Made by a program: the position numbers and the translations under genes. A DNA stretch of 64,000 bases from Didymella arachidicola (lineage: Eukaryota > Ascomycota > Dothideomycetes > Pleosporales > Didymellaceae): contig CM049987.1 of the NCBI GenBank assembly GCA_016630955.3, forward strand, positions 2,852,001 to 2,916,000. Reading direction: 5' to 3'. A model generated the notes under the pieces. That model saw only the letters and a list, made by a program, of their open reading frames with translations, was not told the DNA's origin and ran no database searches. Below are positions 1 to 10,279 of this stretch, piece after piece. Each line of letters opens with the position of its first letter. Position 1 is the stretch's first letter.

Positions 1-414
1 ATACCACATACCAAGATCTGTGATAGATCCGGACCTAGCATACTATCCATCCCACAAATCTCCCATAGTAAAAACCCATCACCCTCCACATTAGACCCCA
101 CAACCCCCCCTGCGAACTCCATGTAGTAATAGAAACGTCTGTATCAATAGAGTTCTAAGAAACCGTAGGGTGAGTAGTTCGGGATGTGTAAATAATCCAA
201 GTCTGGAATCAAATCCTTAACACACTCTACTCGGATAGGACCCAAATCATTCAATCACACAGCAACGCTTCAACCGGGGCTCGAGTGTGTAAGCAGGGAG
301 TGACTGAATCTAACATTTCAATAGTAAGATAGCAAGACGTTAACCGAGAATCGAAACCTCGTAGTCAATCCTATTGTACAACATGCCGCTAATCTACAAG
401 TGTCGTACACGACG
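1..414. other. Intergenic; no gene seen
   Basis: Moderately AT-rich sequence downstream of the mitochondrial uS15 gene, which ends at 415. No open frame with family resemblance, RNA gene or repeat was recognised. It probably holds that gene's 3' UTR plus spacer. Confidence 0.5.
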
Positions 415-1413
415 TTACAGCGAGATCTCGCCCTTCCACGTCCCCTCTGTCAGGCCCAGCGTCTCGATGCAGTGCTGCCACCTGGGCCCGCCGCGCTCGC
501 GCCTCCGCAGGTACTGCAGCAGCTTCTGCCGCCGGTGGACCAGCAGCCTCAGATTGCGCTTGTTGTGCTTGTCGCCCTTGCCGCGGGTGGCCAGGAAGTC
601 GGCGACGGTCTTGATCTTGGCGGTCAGGATGGCGATCTGGACCTCTGACGAGCCGGTGTCGGGGCCAATGCGCTTGGTGGTCGCGGCGGCGTTGGTCGCG
701 GGGCGCGGGGCGGGTGCGGCGTTGGAGTTGATGCGGTCGAGGTGGGGTGCGCGCGGCGGCAGGAGCTTGTCGGTGTTGTGGCGGCCAAACGTCTCGACGC
801 AGCGGGTGATGTTGACGCGCATGCGGTCCTTGCTGGAGCCGTTCTCGAGGGCGGTGATGCGGGCGATGGCCTCGGCGGCGCGGGCGTGGTCCTTTGCGTT
901 CTGCGCGGCGATGTCGTCGGCGGTGTGCTGGATGCGGCTCACACGGTGGTGGTGGGTGTCGCTGCTCCACGCGTAGGTGGCGCCCTGCTTGGCCTGGGCG
1001 AGCTCGCTGAGCGGGACGGCCAGGCGCTGGCTCTGGGCGAGCTGGGCCTCGATGGCCTGGGGGTCGAAGCGGTAGTTGAGCTGGGCGTCGGCGGGCGTGC
1101 TGGCCGCGGCCGTGTCTGCTGGCCGCGCCGTGTCGAACGACTGCACGAAGGGCGTCGACACGCCGCGCACGGGATTGCCCAGGCTATCGACGCGGGCCTG
1201 CTCGAGCTCGGCGCGGCGCGACAGGTTGGCCGCCTTCTTGCGGGCTTTCTGGGCGGCGATGTACGGGTCGTGCTCGAAGCGCTGCTTGCGCTCCAGCGAG
1301 GTGAGCTTCTTCTGCAGCGGCTGGGCGGTCGAGAAGGGGCGCAGGGGCAGCGCGAAGGGCGACGGTGCGCTCGACGCCCGCAGGCACGATGCGACGGACA
1401 GCCGGGGCGGCAT
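415..1413 (-). CDS. Mitochondrial small-subunit ribosomal protein uS15m (S15 family)
   Basis: Predicted 332-residue component of the mitochondrial ribosome small subunit, the relative of yeast Mrps28. The S15 fold is at the C-terminal end: TGSSEVQIAILTAKI followed by the basic stretch KHNKRNLRLLVHRRQKLLQYLRR, the 16S-type rRNA-binding helices of S15. The roughly 250 residues before it are a long Ala/Arg-rich extension, as is common in fungal mitoribosomal proteins. The N-terminus (MPPRLSVASCLRASS, then FALPLRPFSTAQ) is Arg/Ser-rich without acids and looks like a mitochondrial presequence. I chose the ATG at 1413 because the frame further upstream has only a non-ATG codon and another in-frame ATG preceding a Cys/Arg-rich tract that does not look like a presequence. 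No intron is needed. It is divergent from RPS0, with 263 bp between the starts. Confidence 0.9.
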   Translation of the reverse strand: MPPRLSVASCLRASSAPSPFALPLRPFSTAQPLQKKLTSLERKQRFEHDPYIAAQKARKKAANLSRRAELEQARVDSLGNPVRGVSTPFVQSFDTARPADTAAASTPADAQLNYRFDPQAIEAQLAQSQRLAVPLSELAQAKQGATYAWSSDTHHHRVSRIQHTADDIAAQNAKDHARAAEAIARITALENGSSKDRMRVNITRCVETFGRHNTDKLLPPRAPHLDRINSNAAPAPRPATNAAATTKRIGPDTGSSEVQIAILTAKIKTVADFLATRGKGDKHNKRNLRLLVHRRQKLLQYLRRRERGGPRWQHCIETLGLTEGTWKGEISL

Positions 1414-1676
1414 GGTGGGCGGGTCGAGGGGCGCGGGTCGCAGGGCGAGGTCGACGGACGACTTGATGTTCCAGCGGGCCCCGATGCCTTCCATCCAGCA
1501 AAAGTCGCATCGCCGCCGCATAGAATGCACTTGCCCGCAAACGGCTTAGCGCCTTCACAAGCGAGCACAGCGCGAAATACTCCCACCACCAACCGCGACC
1601 ACAACTTATCGCGACCGCACCAGCTCCCTTCCTCACCACCCGACAAGCAGCTGCCCCTCGCGCCCAATCCGTCAAG
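1414..1676. promoter_or_regulatory. Shared divergent upstream region of uS15m and RPS0
   Basis: This 263 bp gap separates the start codons of a mitochondrial and a cytosolic ribosomal protein gene on opposite strands. It must hold both promoters and both 5' UTRs. The RPS0-proximal part is pyrimidine-rich on the plus strand (runs of C and T ending just before 1677), as is common near highly expressed fungal ribosomal protein genes. No TATA box was seen. Co-regulation is inference. Confidence 0.5.
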
Positions 1677-2715
1677 ATGGCCCCTTCCAACCTCCCCGCG
1701 ATCTTCAACCCCACCCAGCAGGACATTGAGATGCTCCTCGCTGCCCAGTGCCACCTCGGCTCCAAGAACCTGCAGGTGCACATGGAGCCCTACCTGTGGA
1801 AGACCAGGGCCGACGGCGTCAACGTCCTGAACGTTGGCAAGACCTGGGAGAAGATTGTCCTGGCCGCGCGCATCATCGCCGCCATTGACAACCCGGCCGA
1901 CAGTCAGTCTCGATTTCGACTTTTCGCGATTTCAAGACAATCGCGAAAAGTCGGCGCAACCCAAGACCTCACCACTAACGTGCCCAGTCTGTGTCATCTC
2001 TGCCCGTCCCTACGGTCAGCGTGCCGTCCTCAAGTTCGCCGCCCACACTGGCGCCGTCGCCATTGCCGGTCGCTTCACCCCCGGTAACTTCACCAACTAC
2101 ATCACCCGCTCGTTCAAGGAGCCCCGCCTCATCATCGTCACCGACCCGCGCACCGACGCCCAGGCCATCAAGGAGGCCTCCTACGTCAACATTCCGGTCA
2201 TCGTAAGCAACAATCCCTCCGGCGCATCGTTCCTGTGCTAATCAAGTTAGGCCCTCTGCGACGGTGACTCGCCCACCGAGTACGTCGACGTTGCCATCCC
2301 CACCAACAACAAGGGTCGCCACGCCATCGGTCTCGTCTGGTGGATGCTCGCCCGTGAGGTCCTCCGCCTCCGCGGCACCCTCGCTTCCCGCGAGGCCGAG
2401 TGGGATGTCATGACCGACTTGTACTTCTACCGCGACCCCGAGGCCGAGGAGAACAAGGACGCCTCCGGTGTCGAGGAGGCCAAGGTCCCCGGCGCCGACG
2501 AGGTTGGCCCCGCCGCCGTCGAGGCTGGCTTCACCTCGGAGTGGGAGGTTTCCGGCGCCTCCGCTGGTGCCTTCACCTCCCAGGCTGCTGCCCCCGGCGC
2601 CTCCTGGGACGCCGATGCCTCTGACTGGGCTGCTGCTTCTGGTGAGCAGGCCCAGCAGACTGGCAACGAGGGCTGGGGCGCCGAGGCTGCCCCCGCTACC
2701 ACCACCCAGTGGTAG
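1677..2715 (+). CDS. RPS0: Cytosolic 40S ribosomal protein S0 (uS2)
   Basis: Three exons: 1677-1902, 1988-2202 and 2251-2715, giving 301 residues. Introns are 85 nt and 48 nt; the second has a TGCTAAT branch site 10 nt before its acceptor. The joined protein shows the eukaryotic uS2 signature: VNVLNVGKTWEKIVLAAR, then QRAVLKFAAHTGAVAIAGRF, FTNYITRSFKEPRLIIVTDP and QAIKEASYVNIPVI. The tail is rich in Glu/Ala and ends in TTTQW, matching the acidic, Trp-ending tail of RPS0/laminin-receptor-type proteins. It assembles on the 40S subunit head-body junction and is needed for 20S pre-rRNA processing (known for the family). Phase bookkeeping is exact across both junctions. Start and function are secure. 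Confidence 0.97.
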
Positions 2716-3406
2716 AATCCTCCACAGCAATACCCTCATACCCTGTCATTGACAACTGCATCTCGGCATGTCGGCGTACGGATGGATAGGCTTGGAAGAG
2801 AAAGGAAAAGCAAATGAGACCATTTACCGTTCATACTATGGTGTCTGTGTGAGGGGGCAGGAACATGACCAATGCTATGCGCTGATGAGGGAAAGATACC
2901 CGGCTGCGCCTATGTATAGACAATGTATGTAGGGCAGACGGGGGAAAGCCCTGTGCTGGCGGTCGGGTTGTTCTTGAGCTGACGCCCATTCCTGAATCCA
3001 CTTGTCACATCATGAGCGAGCTAAACTTGACGTGAATGTGATGCAATACTCTCGTTCTGTTTTGTTTTTTTGTTTTTTTTTTGTTTTTTTTTGGAGAGCA
3101 TCAAAGACGCACCGAACAATCGATCAACTGGGAGGAAATTACAAGAGACATTAAGCGTGGTTCCTGTCGATCAAGAGAGTGGTTGGACAGGACCGGGCTA
3201 GAGGTAGCATATGCGGCCCCACACGCGGGAGTGGGCCAGACCATGGACAACCACGCTTCACACCTGCAGCGAACGCCCTGAGCCTCTCGCTGCACCTCTT
3301 CTGTCTCCGTCTTCGAAAACTGCCACTGCGATATCACCTTGCATACTTGTTACCTTACACACTTTCTGAACCCCGGAGAACAGCCGAGTTAGCAGCGACT
3401 ACGGCG
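2716..3406. other. Intergenic spacer with poly-T tract
   Basis: 3' flank of RPS0 and 5' flank of the EAF gene. It contains an interrupted T-run at about 3061-3092, where 7-10 nt T blocks are separated by single G. Nothing else supportable was seen. Confidence 0.5.
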
Positions 3407-4822
3407 ATGGCGTCTCCGATGGTGGACGGGCGGGTCGAACCGCACCGCAAGGCGACTTACACGCTGGACGTCAGCGACCAGATCCGCACGGAGGACAGGT
3501 CGGCCAGCGGCTTCAGCGGCGTCAAATGTACATGTTCACTCTCTGAGACTCTGCCTTGATCCCCGTCAAGACTTCGATGCACGCACACGGCACCAGCCCA
3601 GCCGCTGACGCTTCCGCCAGACAACCACCAGCCGACCCTCTCGAGCGGCACCCGCAGCGCGAAGCTGAAGCTCGCAGACAACAACACATACAGCCTGGCC
3701 GTGCGCGACACCACCGACCGCGGCGACAAGGACATGTTCGTCTTCAACGGCTCGCGCACGGCGCCCGCCAAGTCGTACGTGCTCCTCTTCGACCAGACCA
3801 CGCAGAGAGCCACGCTCGAGCGCCTCACAGACACGTACACATTCAACCTGTCCTCCAAGAACGGCGCCGACGTCTCCTCGCACTACGGCAAGATCTACCC
3901 CAAGAAGTCGCACAAGGACAGCGTGCACGACCGAGAGGAGGGCGAGGTCGACCTGTTCGGCGAAGAAGCAGGCGACGCCGCAGACGAAGGCACAGTCCCA
4001 GACGCCGACAACCCGTACGACTTCCGGCACTTCCTGAACGCCGTCAAGAAAGACAAAGCAGAAGACCGCGGCTACGCAAGCAGTCCCGACCACCGCTCGA
4101 CCGCCGCGCCCAGCACAGCAAACACGCCCGTCTCGCGCCCCCAGCCACCCAAGAAGCGCAAAGTCGCCTCCGTCTTCGCAAACACCAAACCTGCAGCCAA
4201 ACCCGCGCCCAAGAAACCCGCCCCAACCATCGCCCTCGAGCCCCGCGCCACCTCACACTCGCTACCCAAGAAACCCCACACCAAGCCCTCCGCCCCCACA
4301 GCCGCACCATCCAGCAAAATCAAAAGCGCAGAATTCATCCACGACTCATCCGACTCCGACCTCGACGCCGAAGGCGAACTGGACTCCTCCGCGCCCTCGC
4401 CCCACCCTCCCAGACGCTCGCCCTCACCGCACTCCTCCGCCGAAGCCGAGTCCGACTCCTCCGCCGACGAAGACACACCCTTCACCGGCCTCGAAATCCA
4501 CGTCCCGGACGCCCGCCCTACATCGCACCTGCACCCCACGCGCGCCCGCTCCCCCTCCAACGGCCCCATTAGTCCCGCTAGCGCGGCGACAAGCGCTGCG
4601 AATACACCGCGCCGCGCGCCTGCCGAGGAGATTGATTTCGGCGATTTGGGGGGTGACGATGAGGATGAGGATGAGGATGGGGAGGCTGCTGCGACCGAGG
4701 GGAGGAAGGGTGGGAGTTTTTCGGGGCCTGCGGCCGAGGTCGATGAGGATGATCCGCTGTTTATGGAGATGATGGAGGGGTTGGCGGGTGGGGAGAGTAG
4801 TGAGGAGAGCGAGGAGGAGTAG
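3407..4822 (+). CDS. RNA polymerase II elongation factor EAF-type (ELL-associated factor) protein
   Basis: Two exons, 3407-3527 and 3621-4822, give 440 residues; the 93-nt intron has a CGCTGACG branch site. The N-terminal ~105 residues fit the EAF domain: YTLDVSDQIRTED, then after the junction YNHQPTLSS..RSAKLKLA, a short beta-rich stretch with KSYVLLFDQTTQRATLERL, and the tail of the domain FNLSSKNG. The rest is low-complexity Pro/Ser/Ala with a bipartite basic patch (PPKKRKVASVF, a likely nuclear signal). The C-terminal end is very acidic: DDEDEDEDGE and a terminal Glu/Ser run. EAF proteins bind ELL and stimulate Pol II elongation (family knowledge); in animals the acidic Ser-rich tail acts as a transactivation region. 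Intron and start are supported by frame continuity across the domain. I am fairly sure of the family, less of its partner in this fungus. Confidence 0.85.
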
Positions 4823-5206
4823 CGTCTTTTTCTGGATTTGTTGGGCTGTACTTTTGAGTCTGGTATATCAATGCCAACTTCTCGCGCAACAATGTTCAAA
4901 ACTCCCTCCTAACTTTCTCGTCATGCAAAAGCTAATATAACAGAACAAAGTTAGGTCTACCGTCTACGTGTCCTAGTCTGTTGATTGTTGACAAGCACAT
5001 AAGCACCTTGTAAGTAGCAGCATAGACATTACTTTCTAATAACTAAACCTATCTTCAGTGTGAAAGAGGGGCATCGTGAATAGAAACATTGATTCGAGTA
5101 AGCATTCTCAAGTAATGCACAACTTTATTAGTGAAATCTGCCGATCTGGAGTACCAGAACCTTACGACAAGTAATTACTGCAGCCCTCTTCTCTCATCGG
5201 TGAGAG

Positions 5207-5383
5207 CTAACGACCTCGCTCAGCCTCTCTCGCATCCTCGCTAAACGTATCCATCAGCCGCGTCCAGACCTCAAACATCAACCTGTCAGCCAAGACTGCC
5301 ATCGCATCATGGATACACGTCCAGCGAAACAGTCGTTGCACTTCCCCGGATTGTTGCGGATCCCCACCGCCATGGCGCTCACA
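5207..5383 (-). other. Isolated exon-like open segment (possible gene remnant)
   Basis: Minus-strand stretch of 58 codons plus a TAG, directly preceded by a possible acceptor (CCTAG). The translation is well mixed and helix-like, including FRWTCIHDAMAVLADRL and LMDTFSEDAREAERGR. No donor upstream gives a clean joined frame (the best candidate runs into a stop within a few codons) and there is no in-frame start. It could be the last exon of a degraded gene or chance. No family was recognised. Confidence 0.2.
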
Positions 5384-6086
5384 CTAGGTTACAGTAGTGT
5401 ATAACGGGTCGCTTGCCCAACCCAACCTGTTCTCAGCCTTCTATTGAATCTATTCAACGTCGCCTTGGCGTAAACGCCTCGAGATTATTAATTACTAGAG
5501 TCTCAGCGCCTGCGCGCCTGATACGATCGGTAAGAGCAAAGGCGGCTTGCACGCTGTTGAGCTTGGGAAAACTTCCTAGTTTCACAAGGCTACGCAACGT
5601 CGATTACCATCTAGAATACATTGCTCTTGCGCTGCTTGGCGAATGACATCGCAATATCTGGATAAGCGCTAGGGATTCTCGAGTCCTTACTTCAGCTTCA
5701 GCTGCAATGCCGTCGCTTCGTCGACATGTTGCCCATAGACGTGCTGAGCCACCGGCGGAGACTCTACAGATTGAATACAGAAAGGAGGTTCTTGTGCCCA
5801 CAAGACGCACCTTGGCTATGCGGCTCGTCGGGCAAGTGGGCGCTGCTGCCACATCGCGACACGACGCAGAGAACCCTGACGATGATTGACTTCAAAAAAG
5901 CACTTCGTCCTAGCGCAGTAGTAGCTTACACCCAAAAAGCTTGTTCCTGCATCGATGCAATATCGGTATGGAGATCCGTGTGCTTGAGACCTTTAGTCTG
6001 CGATGCAGTCCAGATTAGGCATCTGGTATCCTGGAAGATGCAAGTCTCGTCACTTGACAGTGTACATCGTACGGCTGGGAAGAGCA

Positions 6087-6092
6087 TATAAA
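6087..6092 (+). promoter_or_regulatory. TATA box of the CFEM-like gene
   Basis: TATAAA in the context GCATATAAAGACG, 95 bp upstream of the ATG at 6187, the usual range for a fungal TATA plus a short 5' UTR. Confidence 0.55.
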
Positions 6093-6186
6093 GACGATGG
6101 CAGTCGCCATCTCTTCTGCTCCAGTAGACGGCATCAAGCAGCACACGCACCAACTCACTCACCCCACCACCCACAATCATTCCATC

Positions 6187-6807
6187 ATGCATTTCTTCAC
6201 CATCGCTCTCGCTTTTTCAGCTGCGACTCTCGCAAGCGCACAGCTCACTTTCAACATCACTCAAGCACTGAAGCCTGGCAACTTCGCCAAGTACCGCTGC
6301 CTGTAAGAGACCCGACGATGACTGCTGGCCACTCGCTAACATCAACCAGTAACAACGACAAGCTGCTCGCTCTGATGCCCCCAACCACTGCAGACTGCCT
6401 CAAGGACTGCCAAATCGCCGCCAACAAAGCAGACGGCTGCGCCGAGAACGACTTCGCTTGCCACTGCGTAAACTACAACGCCTACTCCAACGTACGTCTC
6501 CCTAACCTCCCTCTCCCCTCCATTGCTCTGCTGTCGAGACCCTGTCCCTCCATCAACTCTTTTATATGATCGACAAAATAACACTCGCATCCAGGCTATC
6601 GAGCCCTGCGCCTTCGCACTACCAAAGGGCCCCAGGAAGGACACTTGCACCGTCAACGTGGTCCTCGCTGCACGGCCAATCATCTCGGATCTGTGCAACT
6701 TCTTCAATGCAACGCTGTATGCGGACTACCGCCGCTGCCCGCAGAAGCTGAGCAAGAGGAAGACGTTTGGAATTATTGCGGATGAAGAGGTTGAATGTTC
6801 TAGCTAG
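6187..6807 (+). CDS. Small secreted Cys-rich protein, CFEM-like
   Basis: Three exons, 6187-6302, 6350-6491 and 6595-6807, encode 156 residues; introns are 47 nt (branch CGCTAAC) and 103 nt. Residues 1-19 (MHFFTIALAFSAATLASAQ) are a clear signal peptide. The mature part has 11 Cys. Eight have CFEM-like spacing: DC-x3-C in DCLKDC, then GC, FACHC, the EPC after the second junction, DTC and DLC. CFEM domains are fungal extracellular modules, some binding haem or acting at the host surface. The Asp used for haem coordination in some members cannot be assigned here. There is no C-terminal hydrophobic tail, so this is a free secreted protein and not a GPI-anchored one. The remaining Cys (one before the domain, two near the C-terminus) are extra. 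An effector or iron-uptake role is possible but not shown. Confidence 0.75.
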
Positions 6808-7525
6808 GATTCCTTACCAAAAAAAAAACAAGCTTTTTTGTAGAGAGCGTCTTGCTAAATCTAAAAAAAAAAAAAAAAAAGAAAAAAAAAAAGATTAATG
6901 AATATTGCTGCTTATGTTTACCAAATGCCACAAGTCGTAGAATAGTCATGCTCTAGCTTCGCCTCGGTATTAGTCTGCCTTGCTACCTCGCAGAATGCTT
7001 TACGTGCAGCCAAATCGATGCTGGCTCAAAGTACGCAGTGACGTCATCTGCGTTCAGACCATTTTATCACCTTTGCGCCGCAACTGTACACCCTCGACCG
7101 TGTTCACCTCTTCGGGCCAGTGGGCGCCGACGTTGCGCAACGAGACAGTCAAGAGCATCGTTACATTCCCAATCGCACCAATCGTGGCTGTCCGTTCGAA
7201 CTCACCTCACCTGGATAGGCAATCGCATATGAACGCCAAGCTGCCGCCGACTTGGCTCTCCGCACTCCTCCACATTTGAGCACCAACGGGATTGTACTCG
7301 GAAATGGCCCGTTCCTGGATCGTCTCTGGGACTGTGGGTGTAATTCTTCCGCCTCGGAAGAGTCGCGAACTTGCACGAGAGCGGACCGTTAGACCAACCT
7401 CTCGGGATCGCGTAGGCTGGTGTGCTGACCAGTCGAGTCTGGGAATGTGTAATGGTATATAAGTTGGAGTCCTTGAACTCTACGCCGCGTAAGTTCGATT
7501 GCAGACCTTGTTGTATGGCATCAAG
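6808..7525. other. Intergenic spacer, A-tract and promoter of the GH105 gene
   Basis: Contains interrupted A-runs at about 6820-6893 just after the CFEM-like stop codon. Short overlapping frames at 7000-7500 show no family resemblance. The GH105 TATA box lies near its end. Confidence 0.5.
7456..7462 (+). promoter_or_regulatory. TATA box of the GH105 gene
   Basis: TATATAA in the context GGTATATAAGTTGG, 70 bp upstream of the ATG at 7526. Confidence 0.6.
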
Positions 7526-8715
7526 ATGAAGCACTCACTCATCTTCGCCACTGGCGCAACAGCAGCCGCAGTCGCCAACCCGTCCTACCTGTCATGGACC
7601 GCAGACTCTCAAATCCGGCACGGCGTGAAGAAAACATTTGGCTACACTCAAGCTACTCTCTACGAAGGCTACGAGGCTGCCATCGCTCTCACCAAGAACC
7701 AGACACTCGTTGACTGGTACCGCGGGCAGATCGATCCCCTCCTAAACCCTGACGGCACAATCGTAAACTGGAACTACACCCACTACTCCCTCGACGACTA
7801 CCGCATCGGAAACAACTTCCTCTGGTGGTACGACCGCACCGGCGAGCCAAAATACAAAAAAGCCGCCCAAATCATCCGCGAGCAACTCAACCGCCACCCG
7901 CAGAACAAAGAAGGCGGCTTCTGGCACCGCGCACCCATCTACAAAGACCAAATGTGGCTCGACGGCATCTTCATGGCTGACACCTTCTACGCGACCTGGA
8001 CGAAGAAATTCGACAATAACAACGCCACAGCATGGTCCCACATCGTCAATCAATTCGACACCATCGAGAAATACACACGCAATAAGACCACGGGCCTGCT
8101 CGTTCACGGCTACGATGAAAGCAAAGCTAAAGTCTGGGCCGATCCCATCACGGGCGCGGCGCCAAACGTCTGGAGCAGGGCAGTGGGATGGTACTTCCTC
8201 TCGCTCCTCGAGGTAATCCCGCAACTCCCCGCAACGCACCCGGGTAGGTCCCGCCTCGTATCCTACTACACTACACTCGCCTCTGCTCTGAAAAAATCGC
8301 AAGATAAGTCTGGAGGCTGGTGGTTGATCATGAATGACCCGTATCCCGGCGCGAAGGGGAATTATATCGAGAGTAGTGCGAGCGCGATGTTCACCTATGG
8401 CTTATTAAAAGGCATCCGAGACGGGTATCTCAAGGAGAGCGAATACTTCCCGAGCGCGAAGAAGGGGTACGAGCTGTTAACTAGCAAGTTCAACACCGTC
8501 AAGGCTGACGGGACGCTGGATTGGCAGGGTACGGTTGAGGTGGGGAGTTTGAATAGTAATGGGACGTATGAGGCGAGTGCTTGCTTTCGAGATACTGTTT
8601 GGGGGTTTCTGCTGACTGTGTGTAGTATTATATCGGTGTCCCGCTTGCGGTTAATGATTATAAGGGCGTGGGGCCATTCATGCTTGCGAGTTATGAGATG
8701 GAGACGTGGAAGTGA
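7526..8715 (+). CDS. Secreted GH105 unsaturated rhamnogalacturonyl hydrolase
   Basis: Predicted 378 residues from exons 7526-8572 and 8626-8715. It removes unsaturated galacturonyl groups from pectin fragments left by rhamnogalacturonan lyases (GH105 family knowledge, YteR type). A short signal peptide is at the start (MKHSLIFATGATAAAVANP). GH105 hallmarks are DDYRIGNNFLWWYD (about 90-103), YKDQMWLDGIFMADTF (139-154, with the catalytic-region Asp141/Asp146), LVHGYDESKAKVWADP and PNVWSRAVGWY. The C-terminal YYIGVPLAVNDYKGVG-type ending appears only if an intron that begins with GC (AG/GCGAGT) is removed. Reading straight through instead gives an unrelated tail up to a stop after 8970. Upstream in-frame codons lack ATG, so the start is set by the signal peptide. 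It lies next to another secreted protein gene. Confidence 0.88.
8573..8625 (+). other. Probable GC-AG intron in the GH105 gene
   Basis: 53-nt intron: donor context GAG/GCGAGT, branch GCTGACT, acceptor TGTAG. No GT donor nearby has the phase needed to reach the downstream frame that encodes the conserved GH105 C-terminus; the GC donor does so exactly (phase 0). Confidence 0.7.
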
Positions 8716-10279
8716 GGGGGTGGTCTTGTGTTGGATGGACTCCTATTCACGCCATGTCAGTGGTTATCACGTCTGGCTGGGAGTGTTGGCTGGGATCGAT
8801 GTACTTGTTCCGCTGACTGCGCGTACAAATGAACAAGATATTGAAAATATCGATGAAATCGAGCCGCCACGTCAACCTACATCCTTGACCAACATTTCAC
8901 TCGTCTCAGATTCTCACACACCAATCATTTTAGTGCCCCCCCCCCCCCTCCGTGGCTGCTATGAAAAAGCGACCATGTAGCTCTACGCTCATCTGCTGAG
9001 ATTGCAGAGATTATACAGATTGTAGAGATAGCTGCATAACCATATCCAAACCCTACCTCACACCCCCACCTCATCCAAACATCCCCATCCAGCCTTCTAT
9101 CATCTCTGAGCAAATACCCCCGCATCTCACCCAGTACCCTCTCTTCCCGGCATCATCGTCTGCCGCAATACACGATTCACCACTAGGGTAGGGGCTTCAA
9201 CGATCCAGCCCTAATACTCACATATCTTCCCAAGATGAACAGAATAGGAAAATGCAATGGCGGGTTAGATGTGGGAGTCCGTTTCAAAGAATCTCCGCGG
9301 TTCGCGGGCGTGGAACACACTCCGTTCAGGGGAAATTGGCAGAATCTCATCTTGAGCCAAAGGAAGGGTGTGAGTGCGCTCATCACAGCGGTGGAGTGAC
9401 ATCCTTTCATGTCTGAGGCCGGCATGGATTTGATATATGGCGAATAAGTCAGTATTCGAATTTTATTCTGTGCTCCAACAACGGGCTAATCCATATAGAT
9501 TCCACAATTAGCGTCCAATAGCATAAGCCGTCGGGGATTGAGAATCCAGTTTTATCCAGCTCTACGCGGATATGCGGGTTTAATTACTTAGGACTTGGGG
9601 GAAAAGATATGTCAGGCGCTTGAGCTCAGTCCTTGACACGATCGCGCAGATGTATTCTTGGGAAAGTCTCGCTGCAATCATTAGACGATTTAAGAGCGTA
9701 GCGGAGCTAGATGAAGACTAACATAGACGGCGTAGATACTGCTCATTCGCTGTACTTGATAGCCTTTTCTGTAGCATCAACGGGAGTGATGCGTACTTTA
9801 TGGACCCATAGGTAAAGGCTGAGGTACGACATGCAAGACCGCCCTTCTTGGCGATTGTTCTTCCTTCCTGAGAGCTTGTTCAAGATTATTCAGCTCGTCG
9901 TTTGAAGCGTCGCTGATCTCGTGCCTCTTCATTCCAGCTAAGTTCATGGCTCGATTAGGATTGTGCGGTTTGATTGTGGTAGTTGTAGAGGGAGTAAGAG
10001 ATCGGGCTGAGAATGTAGGCATGAGTACAGAATGATGCTCAGTTCATGTCTCGTGGAGGAGCTGCGGCCCGAGCAGGTCCAGTCGAGAGTGTTTCGTTGG
10101 AAGTCCGGAGCGATGTTGTTGTTACGGTGATAGGGGGTGGATATCGTTGCATGTAAGTTTAATCTGGGGTCTATATGCTTGCTAGGCATGCATAATCTGA
10201 GTGGGAATTGCTACAATGAACATCCGCTGTGACTTCAACCAGTTTGTACCAAAACACCAAACGCCCCATATCGGCCCTT
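8716..10279. other. 1.56 kb intergenic region
   Basis: Spacer between the convergent GH105 and amidohydrolase genes. It has a 13-nt C-run at 8936-8948 and AT-rich stretches at 9430-9560. A 74-codon minus-strand ATG frame (9798-10022) has a charged helix-like middle part (HEISDASNDELNNLEQALRK) but no family resemblance; it is too weak to call a gene. Confidence 0.4.

Larger units (their letters stand above)
4823..6186. other. 1.36 kb intergenic region, one exon-like fragment
   Basis: Mostly AT-leaning spacer between the EAF gene and the CFEM-like gene. One minus-strand segment (5207-5383) reads like a coding exon and is listed separately. Short frames on both strands around 5600-5900 lack ATG starts or family resemblance. 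The last ~100 bp holds the CFEM gene promoter. Confidence 0.4.

Noticed and set aside
8626..8980. Long read-through C-terminus of the GH105 protein (up to 493 residues)
   Set aside because: The extra residues are random-looking and cross a C-run; the spliced frame gives the conserved family ending.
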